In this document: in pieces, positions 32,466 through 40,995 of the stretch
How the letters are laid out: each line of letters begins with the position of its first letter
Numbering within the stretch: the stretch's first letter is position 1
Assembly: GCA_020723345.1 (NCBI GenBank)
Contig: DYJA01000002.1
Coordinates: 424-64,423 of the forward strand
Direction of reading: 5' to 3'
Length of the DNA: 64,000 nucleotides
Source: Candidatus Aquidulcis sp.
GTDB taxonomy: Bacteria > Chloroflexota > Anaerolineae > UBA4142
Program-made: the position numbers and the translations under genes
The notes under the pieces: model-generated
What the model was told of the DNA's origin: nothing
Seen by the model: only the letters and a program-made list of their open reading frames with translations
Databases searched by the model: none

Positions 32466-32895
32466 GCAAACATCGGATGGTGATTGCCTGCCGATTTGTG
32501 CAGCAATGATCTTGGCGTACCTGCAAACGCCGACTGAGCCGGATCGCTTGGCGCGCCTATTCGACACGCAACCGTATGGCAGCATCGCTTCTCGGATTCT
32601 TCGATTAACGGAATGGGGTTATCTTGTCGCATACCAGAGTGGTTCATTGGCAATCTTGAAAAATTTGCTGGCGACAGGTGTGCCCGCCATTGTTTTTGTG
32701 TGGACAGGAAATTTGCCGTACTGGTCAATTGACACGCCACATGCAGTTGTTGTCGTTGGTATACAAGCTGAAAACATTCTGGTCAATGACCCGGCTTTCA
32801 GCCGTGCGTCACAGAGCGTCGCGATAGGGGATTTCTTATTGGCTTGGGCAGAGTTTGATTATCGTTATGCCACTATCGTGCGACAGGCGTTGTGA
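32431..32895 (+). CDS. C39-like papain-fold cysteine peptidase
   Basis: 154 residues. The N-terminal catalytic motif is SDGDCLPICAAMILAYLQTP with Cys19; His104 lies in SIDTPHAVVVVGIQ and Asp120 in ILVNDPAF, the expected Cys-His-Asp order of peptidase C39-like domains. There is no signal peptide or membrane segment, so it acts in the cytoplasm. C39 enzymes process leader peptides with double-Gly motifs, but stand-alone small forms are mostly uncharacterised. Possibly a toxin-like or processing pair with the upstream protein. Confidence 0.75.
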   Translation: MPADYLPVPHLEQTSDGDCLPICAAMILAYLQTPTEPDRLARLFDTQPYGSIASRILRLTEWGYLVAYQSGSLAILKNLLATGVPAIVFVWTGNLPYWSIDTPHAVVVVGIQAENILVNDPAFSRASQSVAIGDFLLAWAEFDYRYATIVRQAL

Positions 32896-32898
32896 TGG

Positions 32899-32926
32899 TT
32901 GCGGTAAACTCGAAATGTGCTATACT
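32899..32926 (+). promoter_or_regulatory. Probable promoter of the kinase operon
   Basis: TTGCGG (32899-32904), 16-bp spacer, TATACT (32921-32926), 82 nt before the kinase start. Partial match only. Confidence 0.45.
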
Positions 32927-33008
32927 GTTTTTGCTGACGATGCTGCCTTCAATCTGCGAATATCATTTAGCGCACGAAATAACTTGCCTGATGTTGGGGA
33001 AGTAAACG

Positions 33009-34556
33009 ATGACGCGGTCGTTTTTTAGTTCAACAGATTTACCCGCGCGGTTATTGTGGATTCGCCGTGTATTGCCGATCGCGGTGTTCTTTGCCGTTGC
33101 GGTGTACGAAACCTTCAGCTTCTTCTTTCTCCGTACGATCTCCGATCTGTTCCACATCCTCGCCGACTTGCTCATCTACGGCACGGTTGGTCCCGTCACG
33201 ATTGGGTTCACCGTCAATTGGATCGCGCAACGGATCGAAGAAGCCGACCGCGCGCTCGTGGCGAAGGATCAGGCGGAGCGCGAGCATCAACGCGCCGTCG
33301 AAGCCGCGCGCGAGCAAGAGCGTTTGCTCGCGGCGGTGTGCTCGAATTCGGCGGACGCGATCTTGACGCTGGACAACGGCGGCATCATCAAAACCTGGAA
33401 TCGCGGCGCGGAGATGATTTTTGGATACACGGGCGACGAGATTGTCGGCAAACATTTCCGCCTGATCATTCCGCCCGATGTGGATGCGCGCGGCGAAGTC
33501 GAATGGTTATCGCAGCAGGTCAAGGCAAAGGGATTCATTCGGAACTATGAAACCCAACGCGTCGCGAAAGATGGTCGGCGCGTCATCGTTGATTTGACGC
33601 GCACGTTGCTGTACAACGAGCAAGGCGAAATCATCGGCAGTTCGGCGGTGCTGCGCGACATTACCGAGCGCGTCCGCGCCGAGCAGGCGATTCAGCAACT
33701 CAATTTGGAATTGGAAGCGAAGGTCGCCGAACGCACCGCGCAACTCGCCGCGGCGACCGACGAATTGCGCCGCCGCAATCGCGAATTGGAAAAAGCGAAT
33801 CAGGATCTGCAAAAACTGGACGAACTGAAATCCGAATTCGTTTCGATGGTGTCGCACGAATTGCGCGCCCCGCTGACGAACATCAACGGCTCGATTGAAC
33901 TGCTCTTGAGCGGCGACGCGCCGTGCTACGACCGCAGCCACCGCGATCTCTTGCAGATCGTCGGCGAGCAGAGTTCGCGCTTGACGCGTTTGGTGCAAGG
34001 CATCCTCAATGTCAGCCGCATCGAAGCGGGGCAGTTGATTTTGCAGCCGCAGGCGTTCAACATGGTCGCCCTGATCGAAAAAGTGATCGGCGTGTGGGAA
34101 TCGCGCGGCGTCGCGAATCAGTTCGAGCATCCGACCGCGCAGAATTTGCCGTCGGTGTGGGCGGACCGAGATCGCACCGAGGAAGTGTTGTTCAACCTGA
34201 TCGACAACGCGATCAAATATTCTTCGGAAGGCGCGCCGATTCACATCGAGGCGGCGGCGGATGACAAGTTCATTACCGTGTCCGTGTCGGATCGCGGCGT
34301 CGGCATTCCATCGGACGAGGTGGACAAAATCTTCGACAAGTTCCATCGTGTCGCTCGCGGCGATAACACGGAGACGTACGGACATGGTTTGGGTTTGTAT
34401 ATTTGCCGCCGGCTGGTCGAAGCGCAAGGCGGGCAGATCGGAGTGGACAGTGTTTTGGGAGAGGGTTCGACATTTCGCTTTGCGTTGCCCCTGGCAGGGC
34501 GGAGTGAATTGGAGCCAATCGTCAGCCCGAGACGCCAAGTGGGAGGACGCCGATGA
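33009..34556 (+). CDS. Membrane histidine kinase, 2TM-PAS-HisKA-HATPase
   Basis: 515 residues. Two transmembrane helices (~20-40 and ~50-72), a short coiled segment, PAS at ~105-225 (NSADAILTLDNGGIIKTWNRGAEMIFGYTGDEIVG), a long coiled coil (~228-275), HisKA with His283 (SMVSHELRAPLTN) and HATPase (DNAIKYSSEG, SDRGVGIPSDEVDKIFDKFHR, GHGLGLYIC). It has almost no periplasmic loop, so it senses inside the cell or membrane. Its stop overlaps the regulator start (ATGA). Confidence 0.9.
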   Translation: MTRSFFSSTDLPARLLWIRRVLPIAVFFAVAVYETFSFFFLRTISDLFHILADLLIYGTVGPVTIGFTVNWIAQRIEEADRALVAKDQAEREHQRAVEAAREQERLLAAVCSNSADAILTLDNGGIIKTWNRGAEMIFGYTGDEIVGKHFRLIIPPDVDARGEVEWLSQQVKAKGFIRNYETQRVAKDGRRVIVDLTRTLLYNEQGEIIGSSAVLRDITERVRAEQAIQQLNLELEAKVAERTAQLAAATDELRRRNRELEKANQDLQKLDELKSEFVSMVSHELRAPLTNINGSIELLLSGDAPCYDRSHRDLLQIVGEQSSRLTRLVQGILNVSRIEAGQLILQPQAFNMVALIEKVIGVWESRGVANQFEHPTAQNLPSVWADRDRTEEVLFNLIDNAIKYSSEGAPIHIEAAADDKFITVSVSDRGVGIPSDEVDKIFDKFHRVARGDNTETYGHGLGLYICRRLVEAQGGQIGVDSVLGEGSTFRFALPLAGRSELEPIVSPRRQVGGRR

Positions 34557-35245
34557 GTAAAGGTCGCGTGTTGGTGGTGGATGACGACAAGACGCTCGTG
34601 CGCTTGATGCGCGAAGCATTGTCGAAAGCGGAATTCGACGTGATCACCGCGGCGAATGGGATCGACGCGCTGCAAGAATTGTACGCCAAGCAACCCGATT
34701 TGGTTTTGCTGGATGTGATGATGCCGCGCATGGACGGCTGGGAAACCGCGCAGCGGATTCGGCAAATGAGCCAGGTGCCGATCATCATGCTCACCGCGAA
34801 GGACGAAGAGAGCGACAAACTCAAAGGGTTTGCGGCGGGCGTGGACGATTACGTGACCAAGCCGTTCAGTTTCGCCGAAATCGTCGCGCGCGTGCAAGCG
34901 GTGTTGAATCGCGCGCGTCAGGTGCCGCCCGACCACAAGCCAAAGCGGTACGCGAGCGGTACGCTCGTGATCGACACCGATTCACGGCGCGTGACCAAGA
35001 ATGGTCAGGTGCTCGAATTGACGCCGACGGAATACCGTTTGCTCGCGACGCTCGCGGAAAATGCAGGACGCGTTTTGTCGCACGAACAGCTGTTGAATAA
35101 AGTGTGGGGCTATGAATTTGGCGAAGATACCGGGTACGTTAAGCGTTACATCTGGTACCTACGCCGCAAAATCGAAGACGATCCGCGCAAGCCCGAACAC
35201 ATTCTCACCGAGCGCGGGTTCGGTTACGTATTTCAGGGAGACTGA
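34553..35245 (+). CDS. OmpR/PhoB-family response regulator
   Basis: 230 residues. Receiver with acidic residues DDD at 10-12, Asp54 (LVLLDVMMPRMDGWE), Thr (IIMLTAKDEE) and Lys (DDYVTKPFS). Winged helix: LELTPTEYRLLATLAENAGRVLSHEQLLNKVWGYEFGEDTGYVKRYIWYLRRKIEDDPRKPEHILTERGFGY. Partner of the kinase just upstream. Confidence 0.92.
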   Translation: MSKGRVLVVDDDKTLVRLMREALSKAEFDVITAANGIDALQELYAKQPDLVLLDVMMPRMDGWETAQRIRQMSQVPIIMLTAKDEESDKLKGFAAGVDDYVTKPFSFAEIVARVQAVLNRARQVPPDHKPKRYASGTLVIDTDSRRVTKNGQVLELTPTEYRLLATLAENAGRVLSHEQLLNKVWGYEFGEDTGYVKRYIWYLRRKIEDDPRKPEHILTERGFGYVFQGD

Positions 35246-35256
35246 CACGAAATAAG

Positions 35257-35637
35257 ATGAAGTGGAAAATTATTATCGGCGCGATTATCATATTACCGAT
35301 TCTCGCGCACGTCGTTTACGCGTTCGCCGTTTCGCCGACGGCGAATTATTATATCACGGTCGATCAGTACGTCGCGCGTTCGGCGAATACGCCGGTGCGC
35401 GTCGGCGGTCAAGTGGTGCCGGGTTCGATTCGATGGGATAGTGCCGCGCGCACTTTGCGTTTTCAAATTGCGAGCGCCAACGCCAGAATCGACGTGGCGT
35501 ACCGCGCGCCCGCGCCGGACGCGCTGCGCGACGATGTGACCGCGATCGTCGAAGGCGCGCGCGCGACTGATGGTAGTTTCCTCGCGACGAATGTCCTCGT
35601 TCGTTGTCCGCATCAGTACTTGCCCGCCGGGTGGTAA
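35257..35637 (+). CDS. ccmE: CcmE-like haem chaperone with CxxxY motif
   Basis: 126 residues. An N-terminal membrane anchor (IIIGAIIILPILAHVVYAFAV) precedes an OB-fold: YYITVDQYVARSANTPVRVGGQVVPGSIRWDSAARTLRFQI, then YRAPAPDALRDDVTAIVEGARATDGSFLATNVLVRCPHQY. CcmE passes haem to apocytochrome c outside the membrane. The usual haem-binding His motif (LAKHDENY) is replaced by Cys117-x3-Tyr121, the form described for archaeal and some anaerobic bacterial CcmE. No other ccm gene is in the window. It lies 11 nt after the response regulator. Confidence 0.8.
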   Translation: MKWKIIIGAIIILPILAHVVYAFAVSPTANYYITVDQYVARSANTPVRVGGQVVPGSIRWDSAARTLRFQIASANARIDVAYRAPAPDALRDDVTAIVEGARATDGSFLATNVLVRCPHQYLPAGW

Positions 35638-35863
35638 GTGTCAACGAATGGAAAACGAATAGACGAATAGTGCGTGGCATCATTCGTTTATTCGTTTTTG
35701 ATTCGTTGACTTGGACGCGTTCACGACTCCCTTTTGACCGGATTTGAACTTGCGGAGAGTACGCTAAAGACGCCGTTAAACGGTTGACCCTCGCGAAGGT
35801 TCTCAATCTTCGCCAGGTTGGACAATATCCCCAACGGTAAAATCCTCTCCGAGGTTTTTATAG
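35638..35863. repeat. Intergenic hairpin and CTTCGCCAGG-family repeat
   Basis: GTCAACGAATGGAAAACGAATAG words pair with ATTCGTTTATTCG...TGATTCGTTGAC (35640-35706). Further on, ACCCTCGCGAAGGTT (35789-35803) and CTTCGCCAGGTT (35811-35822) form a small inverted pair. The sigma-factor promoter must lie here, but no clear box pair is seen. Confidence 0.7.
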
Positions 35864-36889
35864 ATGAAACGAAGCAGCGATGTGGCTGCGCCGCAGATCA
35901 AGCCGCGTCGGAGCGCAAAGCAGAGCGACCGCTCGAACGTCAACGCGAATGACCTGGTCTATATATATTTGCGGGAGATCGGACGAACGCCCTTGCTCAA
36001 TCGGCAGCAAGAAGTCGACCTGACCAAGACGATGTGGCGAGGACGCGCGGCGGAACGCCTTCTGCAGAGCAACGGACACGACGGCGCGCGCAAAAAGCAA
36101 TTAGAAAGTCAGATGCGCGCAGGCACCGCCGCGCGGCGACGTTTAATGGAAGCCAATCTGCGCCTCGTCGTCAATATGGCGAAGCATTATCTGGGGCGCG
36201 GATTGACCTTGCTCGATTTGATCCAGGAAGGCAATCTCGGCTTGATGCGCGCCGTAGACAAGTTCGATCATCGGCGCGGGCACAAATTCTCGACGGTTGC
36301 GACGTGGTGGATCCGCCAGGCGATCACGCGCGCGATTGGCACCTACGGCACGTGTCCGCGCTTGCCCGCGCACACGAGCCAATGGTTGCGACGGCTCGAA
36401 CGCGCGACGCGGATCATGACGCAAGAACTCGGACGCGAACCCAACGAAATGGAGCTTGCCGAGCGGATGCGGATGCCGCTGTCCAAAGTCCGGCGCTTGC
36501 TCGAAGCGAGCGCGGGCACGCTTTCGCTCAAGATGGACTTGGGCGGCGAACAGGAAGCCACGCTCGGCGATTTTATCGAAGACGCGCAAACGGCGACGCC
36601 GTGGAACGCCGCGGTGCAGGAATTACTGCGATGCGACGTGCTGAACGCGCTGGAAGTGTTGACCCCGCGCGAAGCGCGGATTCTGACGCTGCGCTTTGGT
36701 TTGCGCGACGGCGCGGATCAAACGCTCGAAGAAGTTGGCGAGCGATTGGGATTGACCCGCGAACGGATTCGCCAAATCGAGCAGACCGCGCTTGAAAAAT
36801 TGCGCGTCGAGGCGCAGTGTGCGCGGCTGCGCGGCTATTTGTTCTCAACACCTGCCGCGCCGTTGGACAAGGATCGCCCAATCATTTGA
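35864..36889 (+). CDS. RpoD-family sigma factor with divergent region 2.4/3.0
   Basis: 341 residues, no region 1.1. Region 1.2 NDLVYIYLREIGRTPLLNRQQEVDL; region 2 LMEANLRLVVNMAKHYLGRGLTLLDLIQEGNLGLMRAVDKFDHRRGHKFSTVATWWIRQAITRAI; region 4.2 QTLEEVGERLGLTRERIRQIEQTALEKLR. Where housekeeping RpoD has DQARTIRIPVHM, this protein has TYGTCPRLPAHT (160-171), so -10 or extended -10 recognition may differ. It is most likely an alternative group 2 sigma factor. A terminator follows. Confidence 0.87.
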   Translation: MKRSSDVAAPQIKPRRSAKQSDRSNVNANDLVYIYLREIGRTPLLNRQQEVDLTKTMWRGRAAERLLQSNGHDGARKKQLESQMRAGTAARRRLMEANLRLVVNMAKHYLGRGLTLLDLIQEGNLGLMRAVDKFDHRRGHKFSTVATWWIRQAITRAIGTYGTCPRLPAHTSQWLRRLERATRIMTQELGREPNEMELAERMRMPLSKVRRLLEASAGTLSLKMDLGGEQEATLGDFIEDAQTATPWNAAVQELLRCDVLNALEVLTPREARILTLRFGLRDGADQTLEEVGERLGLTRERIRQIEQTALEKLRVEAQCARLRGYLFSTPAAPLDKDRPII

Positions 36890-36902
36890 CTGCGGCTTAA
36901 TA

Positions 36903-36940
36903 AGCCAGGTTTCCGGCAGAGACCTGGCTTTTTGGTTTTC
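36903..36940 (+). terminator. Intrinsic terminator after the sigma-factor gene
   Basis: GCCAGGTTTC / GAGACCTGGC stem with CGGCA-type loop followed by TTTTTGGTTTT. Its CCAGGT...GAGACCTGG core is shared with the terminator at 9681-9718. Confidence 0.88.
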
Positions 36941-36949
36941 TGGGGGGTG

Positions 36950-36978
36950 TTGAACAAATCCGCGTTTATGGGTATAAT
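36950..36978 (+). promoter_or_regulatory. Sigma-70-type promoter for a probably leaderless mRNA
   Basis: TTGAAC (36950-36955), 17-bp spacer, TATAAT (36973-36978). ATG 36985 is 6 nt past the -10 box, where transcription itself should begin. Confidence 0.75.
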
Positions 36979-36984
36979 TTTGGC

Positions 36985-38106
36985 ATGGAGTTAGGGTTGA
37001 CGAACGCGGACGCGACAGGCATAGACGCGCGCCTGATCGAGCGCGCGACGCGCGACTTGCCCGACGGTTTGACCCTGCTTGACGCCGAGCAGCGCGTCGT
37101 GTTCTGGAATGCGCGCGCCGAAGCGTTGTTGAGCGTGCCTGCCCACGCGATCCTGGGGCAGCCGATCGATGGAGTGATCGCGCGGGTTGCCGCGCAGACG
37201 AGCGCGCCCAACACTACGCGGACGCAATTGCGCGCCGCGTTGATCGACCGCGATCCCGACCGTTTCGTCGAAATGGAAATCGTCGCCGACGACAAAGACG
37301 CGGCGCGGATCATTTCGGCGCGCGTTTTCTCCTGGCAGGACGCAGACGGCGCGGGCATCGTCTGGCGCGACGTGACGCGCGAACGCACCGCCGACGCGAT
37401 GAAATCGCAATTGTTGTCCACCGTATCCCACGAATTGCGAACGCCGCTTGCCTCCATCAAAGGTTTCGCGACGACACTTTTGCGGCAGGATGTGAAATGG
37501 GACGAAGCGACGCAGCGCGATTTTCTCCGCATCATCGAAGAGGAATCCGACCGCCTCACCGAAATCATCGACAACCTGCTCGATATGTCGCAGATCGAAG
37601 CGGGCGCGCTGCGGGTCGCCAAAGAGCCGACGCAACTGCGGCAACTGATTCGCGAAGTCGTGGACGAATTGCGGATGCGAACCGAGGCGCACTATTTCGT
37701 CGTCGACTTGCCCGCGGAATTGCCGCGCGTGTTGATCGATCCGCGACGCATTCGCCAGGTCTTGACGAATCTGATTAGCAACGCGATCAAATATTCGCAA
37801 AAAGGGCAGATCACCGTCTCGTGTGAGATCGAAGAAGAGTATGTTGTCGTGAGCGTCGCCGATCAGGGCGAAGGAATTCCGCAGGAATATCTCGGCAAAA
37901 TATTCGAGCGATTTTTCCAGGTCGACGGCGCGTCGACGCGCCGCGTCGGCGGCAGCGGTTTGGGGCTTGCCATTTCGCGCGGCATTATCGAAGCGCACGA
38001 TGGCAAGATTTGGGTGGAAAGCGTCGCGGGACAAGGCAGCACGTTTCGTTTTACTCTGCCCATCGCGCGCGCTGAGCCGGTCGAGCAAGAGGTTTCCAAT
38101 GAGTGA
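36985..38106 (+). CDS. Soluble PAS histidine kinase
   Basis: 373 residues, no membrane segment. PAS at ~20-135 (LPDGLTLLDAEQRVVFWNARAEALLSVPAHAILGQ), HisKA with His149 (STVSHELRTPLASIKGF), and HATPase (LTNLISNAIKYSQKG, VADQGEGIPQEYLGKIFERFFQVD, GSGLGLAISRGII). The regulator partner is not adjacent. It overlaps the metallo-hydrolase gene by 8 nt. The -10 box directly before the start suggests a leaderless transcript. Confidence 0.9.
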   Translation: MELGLTNADATGIDARLIERATRDLPDGLTLLDAEQRVVFWNARAEALLSVPAHAILGQPIDGVIARVAAQTSAPNTTRTQLRAALIDRDPDRFVEMEIVADDKDAARIISARVFSWQDADGAGIVWRDVTRERTADAMKSQLLSTVSHELRTPLASIKGFATTLLRQDVKWDEATQRDFLRIIEEESDRLTEIIDNLLDMSQIEAGALRVAKEPTQLRQLIREVVDELRMRTEAHYFVVDLPAELPRVLIDPRRIRQVLTNLISNAIKYSQKGQITVSCEIEEEYVVVSVADQGEGIPQEYLGKIFERFFQVDGASTRRVGGSGLGLAISRGIIEAHDGKIWVESVAGQGSTFRFTLPIARAEPVEQEVSNE

Positions 38107-39010
38107 ATCGTTCCGGGTTACGTTGTGGGGAGTGCGCGGCAGTTACCCGTCGCCGGGACCTAAAACGGCAGGCATCGGCGGCAATACGCCCTGTGTTGAA
38201 GTGCGCGCGGGTAAGCATTTGATCATTTTAGACGCGGGGACGGGCATCATTCAATTAGGAAACGCGCTCGTTACGCAGCATCAAGCCGACAAAACTCCGA
38301 TCACCGCGACGCTTTTGTTCACGCACACGCACCACGATCATACCCAGGGTTTTCCCTTTTTCAAGCCGTTGTATTTTCAGACGACGACGCTGTCGGTTTT
38401 CGGACCTCGGACGTTGGAAGAGGATTTGCACGAAGTTTTGTCGCGCGCGATGTTGCCGCCCGTTTTTCCGATCACGCTCGATCAATTGCCGTGTGTGCGA
38501 AATATGCGCAATTTGGGCGAAAGCGAAACGGTCGTCTTGAATGCGGAAAATTCCGAGCCGCAAGTGATCGCCGGACGACTGCCGCCCGCGCTGCATGCAC
38601 CGACGAATGTTCTGATTCACGCGTTTCGATCCTACGCGCATCCGCAGGGCGTCTATGTTTACCGCATCGAGTACGACGGCAAAGCCGTTGTGTATGCAAC
38701 CGATACGGAAGGATACGTCGGCGGCGATCAACGCTTGATTCGTTTCGCGCGCGACGCGACGTTGTTGATCCACGATTCGCAGTACACCGAACCCGAATAC
38801 ACTAGTACGTTTTCGTCGAAACAGGGTTGGGGGCACAGCACGTGGCGCATGGCGATCAACGTCGCACAAGCGGCGCAAGTCAAGCAGTTGGTGTTGTTCC
38901 ATCACGATCCCGAACACAGCGACGAAATGTTGGAGCACGTGGAAAAAGAAGCGCGCGCGATCTTTCCTGCGACGCGGCTCGCACGCGAAGGAATGACCGT
39001 CGAGTTGTAA
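38099..39010 (+). CDS. Metallo-beta-lactamase-fold hydrolase (cyclic-nucleotide phosphodiesterase-like)
   Basis: 303 residues from ATG 38099. TLWGVRGSYPSPGPKTAGIGGNTPCVEVRAG is the typical opening of this family. The zinc motif is THTHHDHTQGFPFF (His76, His78, Asp80, His81), with later ligands in YATDTEGY (Asp) and LFHHDPEHSD (His). Related enzymes hydrolyse phosphodiesters. Overlap with the kinase gene suggests a signalling link, for example degradation of a cyclic nucleotide. Confidence 0.8.
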   Translation: MSESFRVTLWGVRGSYPSPGPKTAGIGGNTPCVEVRAGKHLIILDAGTGIIQLGNALVTQHQADKTPITATLLFTHTHHDHTQGFPFFKPLYFQTTTLSVFGPRTLEEDLHEVLSRAMLPPVFPITLDQLPCVRNMRNLGESETVVLNAENSEPQVIAGRLPPALHAPTNVLIHAFRSYAHPQGVYVYRIEYDGKAVVYATDTEGYVGGDQRLIRFARDATLLIHDSQYTEPEYTSTFSSKQGWGHSTWRMAINVAQAAQVKQLVLFHHDPEHSDEMLEHVEKEARAIFPATRLAREGMTVEL

Positions 39011-39024
39011 AAAGGAGCATCGCC

Positions 39025-40266
39025 TTGTCCAACGATTTTGAATCAACCCTCGCCAAGTACGCCGGACTCGCGCTGAAGGTCGGTTTGAATTTCCAACCGG
39101 GTCAGCGGCTGTTCATCCGCGCACCGATTCAAACCGCGCCGCTGGTTCGTTTGGTGACGGCGCACGCGTACAAAATGGGCGCGCGGCTCGTCAGTGTGTT
39201 GTGGGGCGACGATCAACTTGCGTTGATTCGTTTTCAACACGCGCCGCGCGATTCGTTCGAGGAATTTCCGGGTTGGGTTGCCAAAGGGCTGGCGGAGTGC
39301 GCCGAGCGCGGCGACGCGATCTTGACGATCCTGGCGAATGATCCCGATTTGCTCAGAGATCAAGACCCGGAATTGATTACGATTGCAAACAAGACGGCGG
39401 CGCGGCACATGGAACCATTCTCCGGCTATATCTCGCGCAGCGCGGTAACATGGTTGGTACTTTCTGCTGCGATTCCGGAATGGGCGGGAAAAGTATTTCC
39501 AAACTTATCGCGCGACGCGCAACAAGCCGGACTGTGGAATGCGATTTTCGCAACGTGTCGCATGGATCAACCCGATCCGATTGCCGCGTGGGAGACGCAC
39601 GTCAAGCATCTCGTCGCACGCGGCGGGTATTTGAATCGTAAGCAGTACGCCGCGCTCCAGTTGACCGCGCCCGGCACCGACCTGACGATCGGGTTACCTA
39701 AGGGACATTTGTGGCAAGGCGGGCGCACTCTCGCCGCGAATGGGATCGACTTTACGCCCAATCTACCGACGGAAGAAATTTTCACGCTGCCGCACCGCGC
39801 GCGCACCGAAGGCGTGGTCCATTCGTCCAAGCCGTTGAATTACAACGGTGCGCTGATCGAGAATTTCAGTTTGACGTTTGAGAATGGTCACGTCGTACAA
39901 GTCACCGCCGAAAAAGGCGAAACGCTTCTCCGTAAATTGATCGAGACCGACGACGGCGCGGGGCGGCTGGGTGAAATCGCGCTCGTGCCGTACAGTTCGC
40001 CCGTTTCGCGATCGGGATTGCTTTTCTACAACACGTTGTTCGACGAAAACGCGGCGAGTCATATCGCGGTGGGCAGGGCGTTCAAATTCTCGTTGCAGGG
40101 CGGCGAGAAGATGTCGAACGAGGAATTTGCGAAGGTCGGCGGCAACATCAGTCTCGTCCACGTTGACTTGATGATCGGCTCGGACAAGATGGATGTGGAT
40201 GGCATCACCGAAGCCAGCGCGCGCGAGCCCCTGATGCGCGGCGGTGAGTGGGTGTTTGAGGTGTAG
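39025..40266 (+). CDS. M29-family thermophilic aminopeptidase
   Basis: 413 residues from TTG 39025 (AAAGGAG at 39011-39017). N-terminal LAKYAGLALKVGLNFQPGQRLFIRAPIQTAPLVRLV is typical of AmpS/aminopeptidase T. The C-terminal metal site is spread over RTEGVVHSSKPL (Glu), GRLGEIALVPYSSP (Glu), ASHIAVGRAF (His), SLVHVDLMIGS (His, Asp). It removes N-terminal residues from peptides using two Co or Zn ions in the cytoplasm. Confidence 0.9.
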   Translation: MSNDFESTLAKYAGLALKVGLNFQPGQRLFIRAPIQTAPLVRLVTAHAYKMGARLVSVLWGDDQLALIRFQHAPRDSFEEFPGWVAKGLAECAERGDAILTILANDPDLLRDQDPELITIANKTAARHMEPFSGYISRSAVTWLVLSAAIPEWAGKVFPNLSRDAQQAGLWNAIFATCRMDQPDPIAAWETHVKHLVARGGYLNRKQYAALQLTAPGTDLTIGLPKGHLWQGGRTLAANGIDFTPNLPTEEIFTLPHRARTEGVVHSSKPLNYNGALIENFSLTFENGHVVQVTAEKGETLLRKLIETDDGAGRLGEIALVPYSSPVSRSGLLFYNTLFDENAASHIAVGRAFKFSLQGGEKMSNEEFAKVGGNISLVHVDLMIGSDKMDVDGITEASAREPLMRGGEWVFEV

Positions 40267-40549
40267 CGAATAGGTTACCCAAGACAATTAGGCGGGCGTG
40301 ATACATCAGACCCGACCGGTTTCTGAAGATATTGATATAGTTAGCTCACCCAGCCATGGTCGCGGCGAACGCCCAGTATCAAGTACTGGGCGTTCGTCAG
40401 TCTTGCTTATGCTTCTTATTCTGTGCGTGTTTGCGGATACGCGCTTTTCGTGGGTTGCTCACTCCTGACTTCGGGACTTGATGATGATAAGGCGCGTGAG
40501 TTCGCGAAACCTTCTGAATGAGTCAGACTCAACGGTTTGAGCAGTTGAA
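40267..40549. terminator. Intergenic region with a strong hairpin
   Basis: CGAACGCCCAGTA (40366-40378) and TACTGGGCGTTCG (40384-40396) form a perfect 13-bp stem with loop TCAAG, followed by TCAGTCTTGCTT; probable transcription end for the aminopeptidase and/or the converging island. The rest shows nothing recognisable and is AT-richer than the flanks. Confidence 0.6.
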
Positions 40550-40990
40550 TCACTCTTTATCTTTCACGACCTGTTGCACAATGTGATTCACCGTTATCTG
40601 ATAGTCCGCAACTTGTGCCCACTGTCCACCCCCCAACTCGCGAAGAAATAGATTCAGAGTGCAAACACCTGCCTGCCCAACTGGAAACCCATTGATTCTA
40701 ACAATATTACGGTGGCTTGGCACTTTTGAAAAATCAAATCTTGTTATTGATTCAGCGGTCTCTTTTCCGTTTGGGAGTTGCAGGTTGGTGCGCTGTTCAT
40801 ATGTCTTATTTGCGTCGCCAGGAATCATCTGCCAGGCTGATACTGCAAACCAACTTATTGCTGCGCCCGCGTCTTCGACAGATGGTTTTGGAACATTGAT
40901 ACCCTGCATAACATTGATGAGCGAAATGGTATTGTCTTCTTGGCTAATGATTGCTTTCTCGCAGGGAAGGAAAAATATTAGTTTGGGCAT
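40550..40990 (-). CDS. Conserved hypothetical protein (DUF6941-like)
   Basis: 146 residues: MPKLIFFLPCEKAIISQEDNTISLINVMQGINV, then AISWFAVSAWQMIPGD and FSKVPSHRNIVRINGFPVGQAGVCTLNLFLREL. The opening (CEK.I..QEDN..SLI.V..G) recalls DUF6941 proteins, which have no known function. Codon use is less GC-biased than neighbours, marking the start of an AT-richer island. It ends the three-gene minus-strand cluster. Confidence 0.6.
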   Translation of the reverse strand: MPKLIFFLPCEKAIISQEDNTISLINVMQGINVPKPSVEDAGAAISWFAVSAWQMIPGDANKTYEQRTNLQLPNGKETAESITRFDFSKVPSHRNIVRINGFPVGQAGVCTLNLFLRELGGGQWAQVADYQITVNHIVQQVVKDKE

Positions 40991-40995
40991 TTTGA

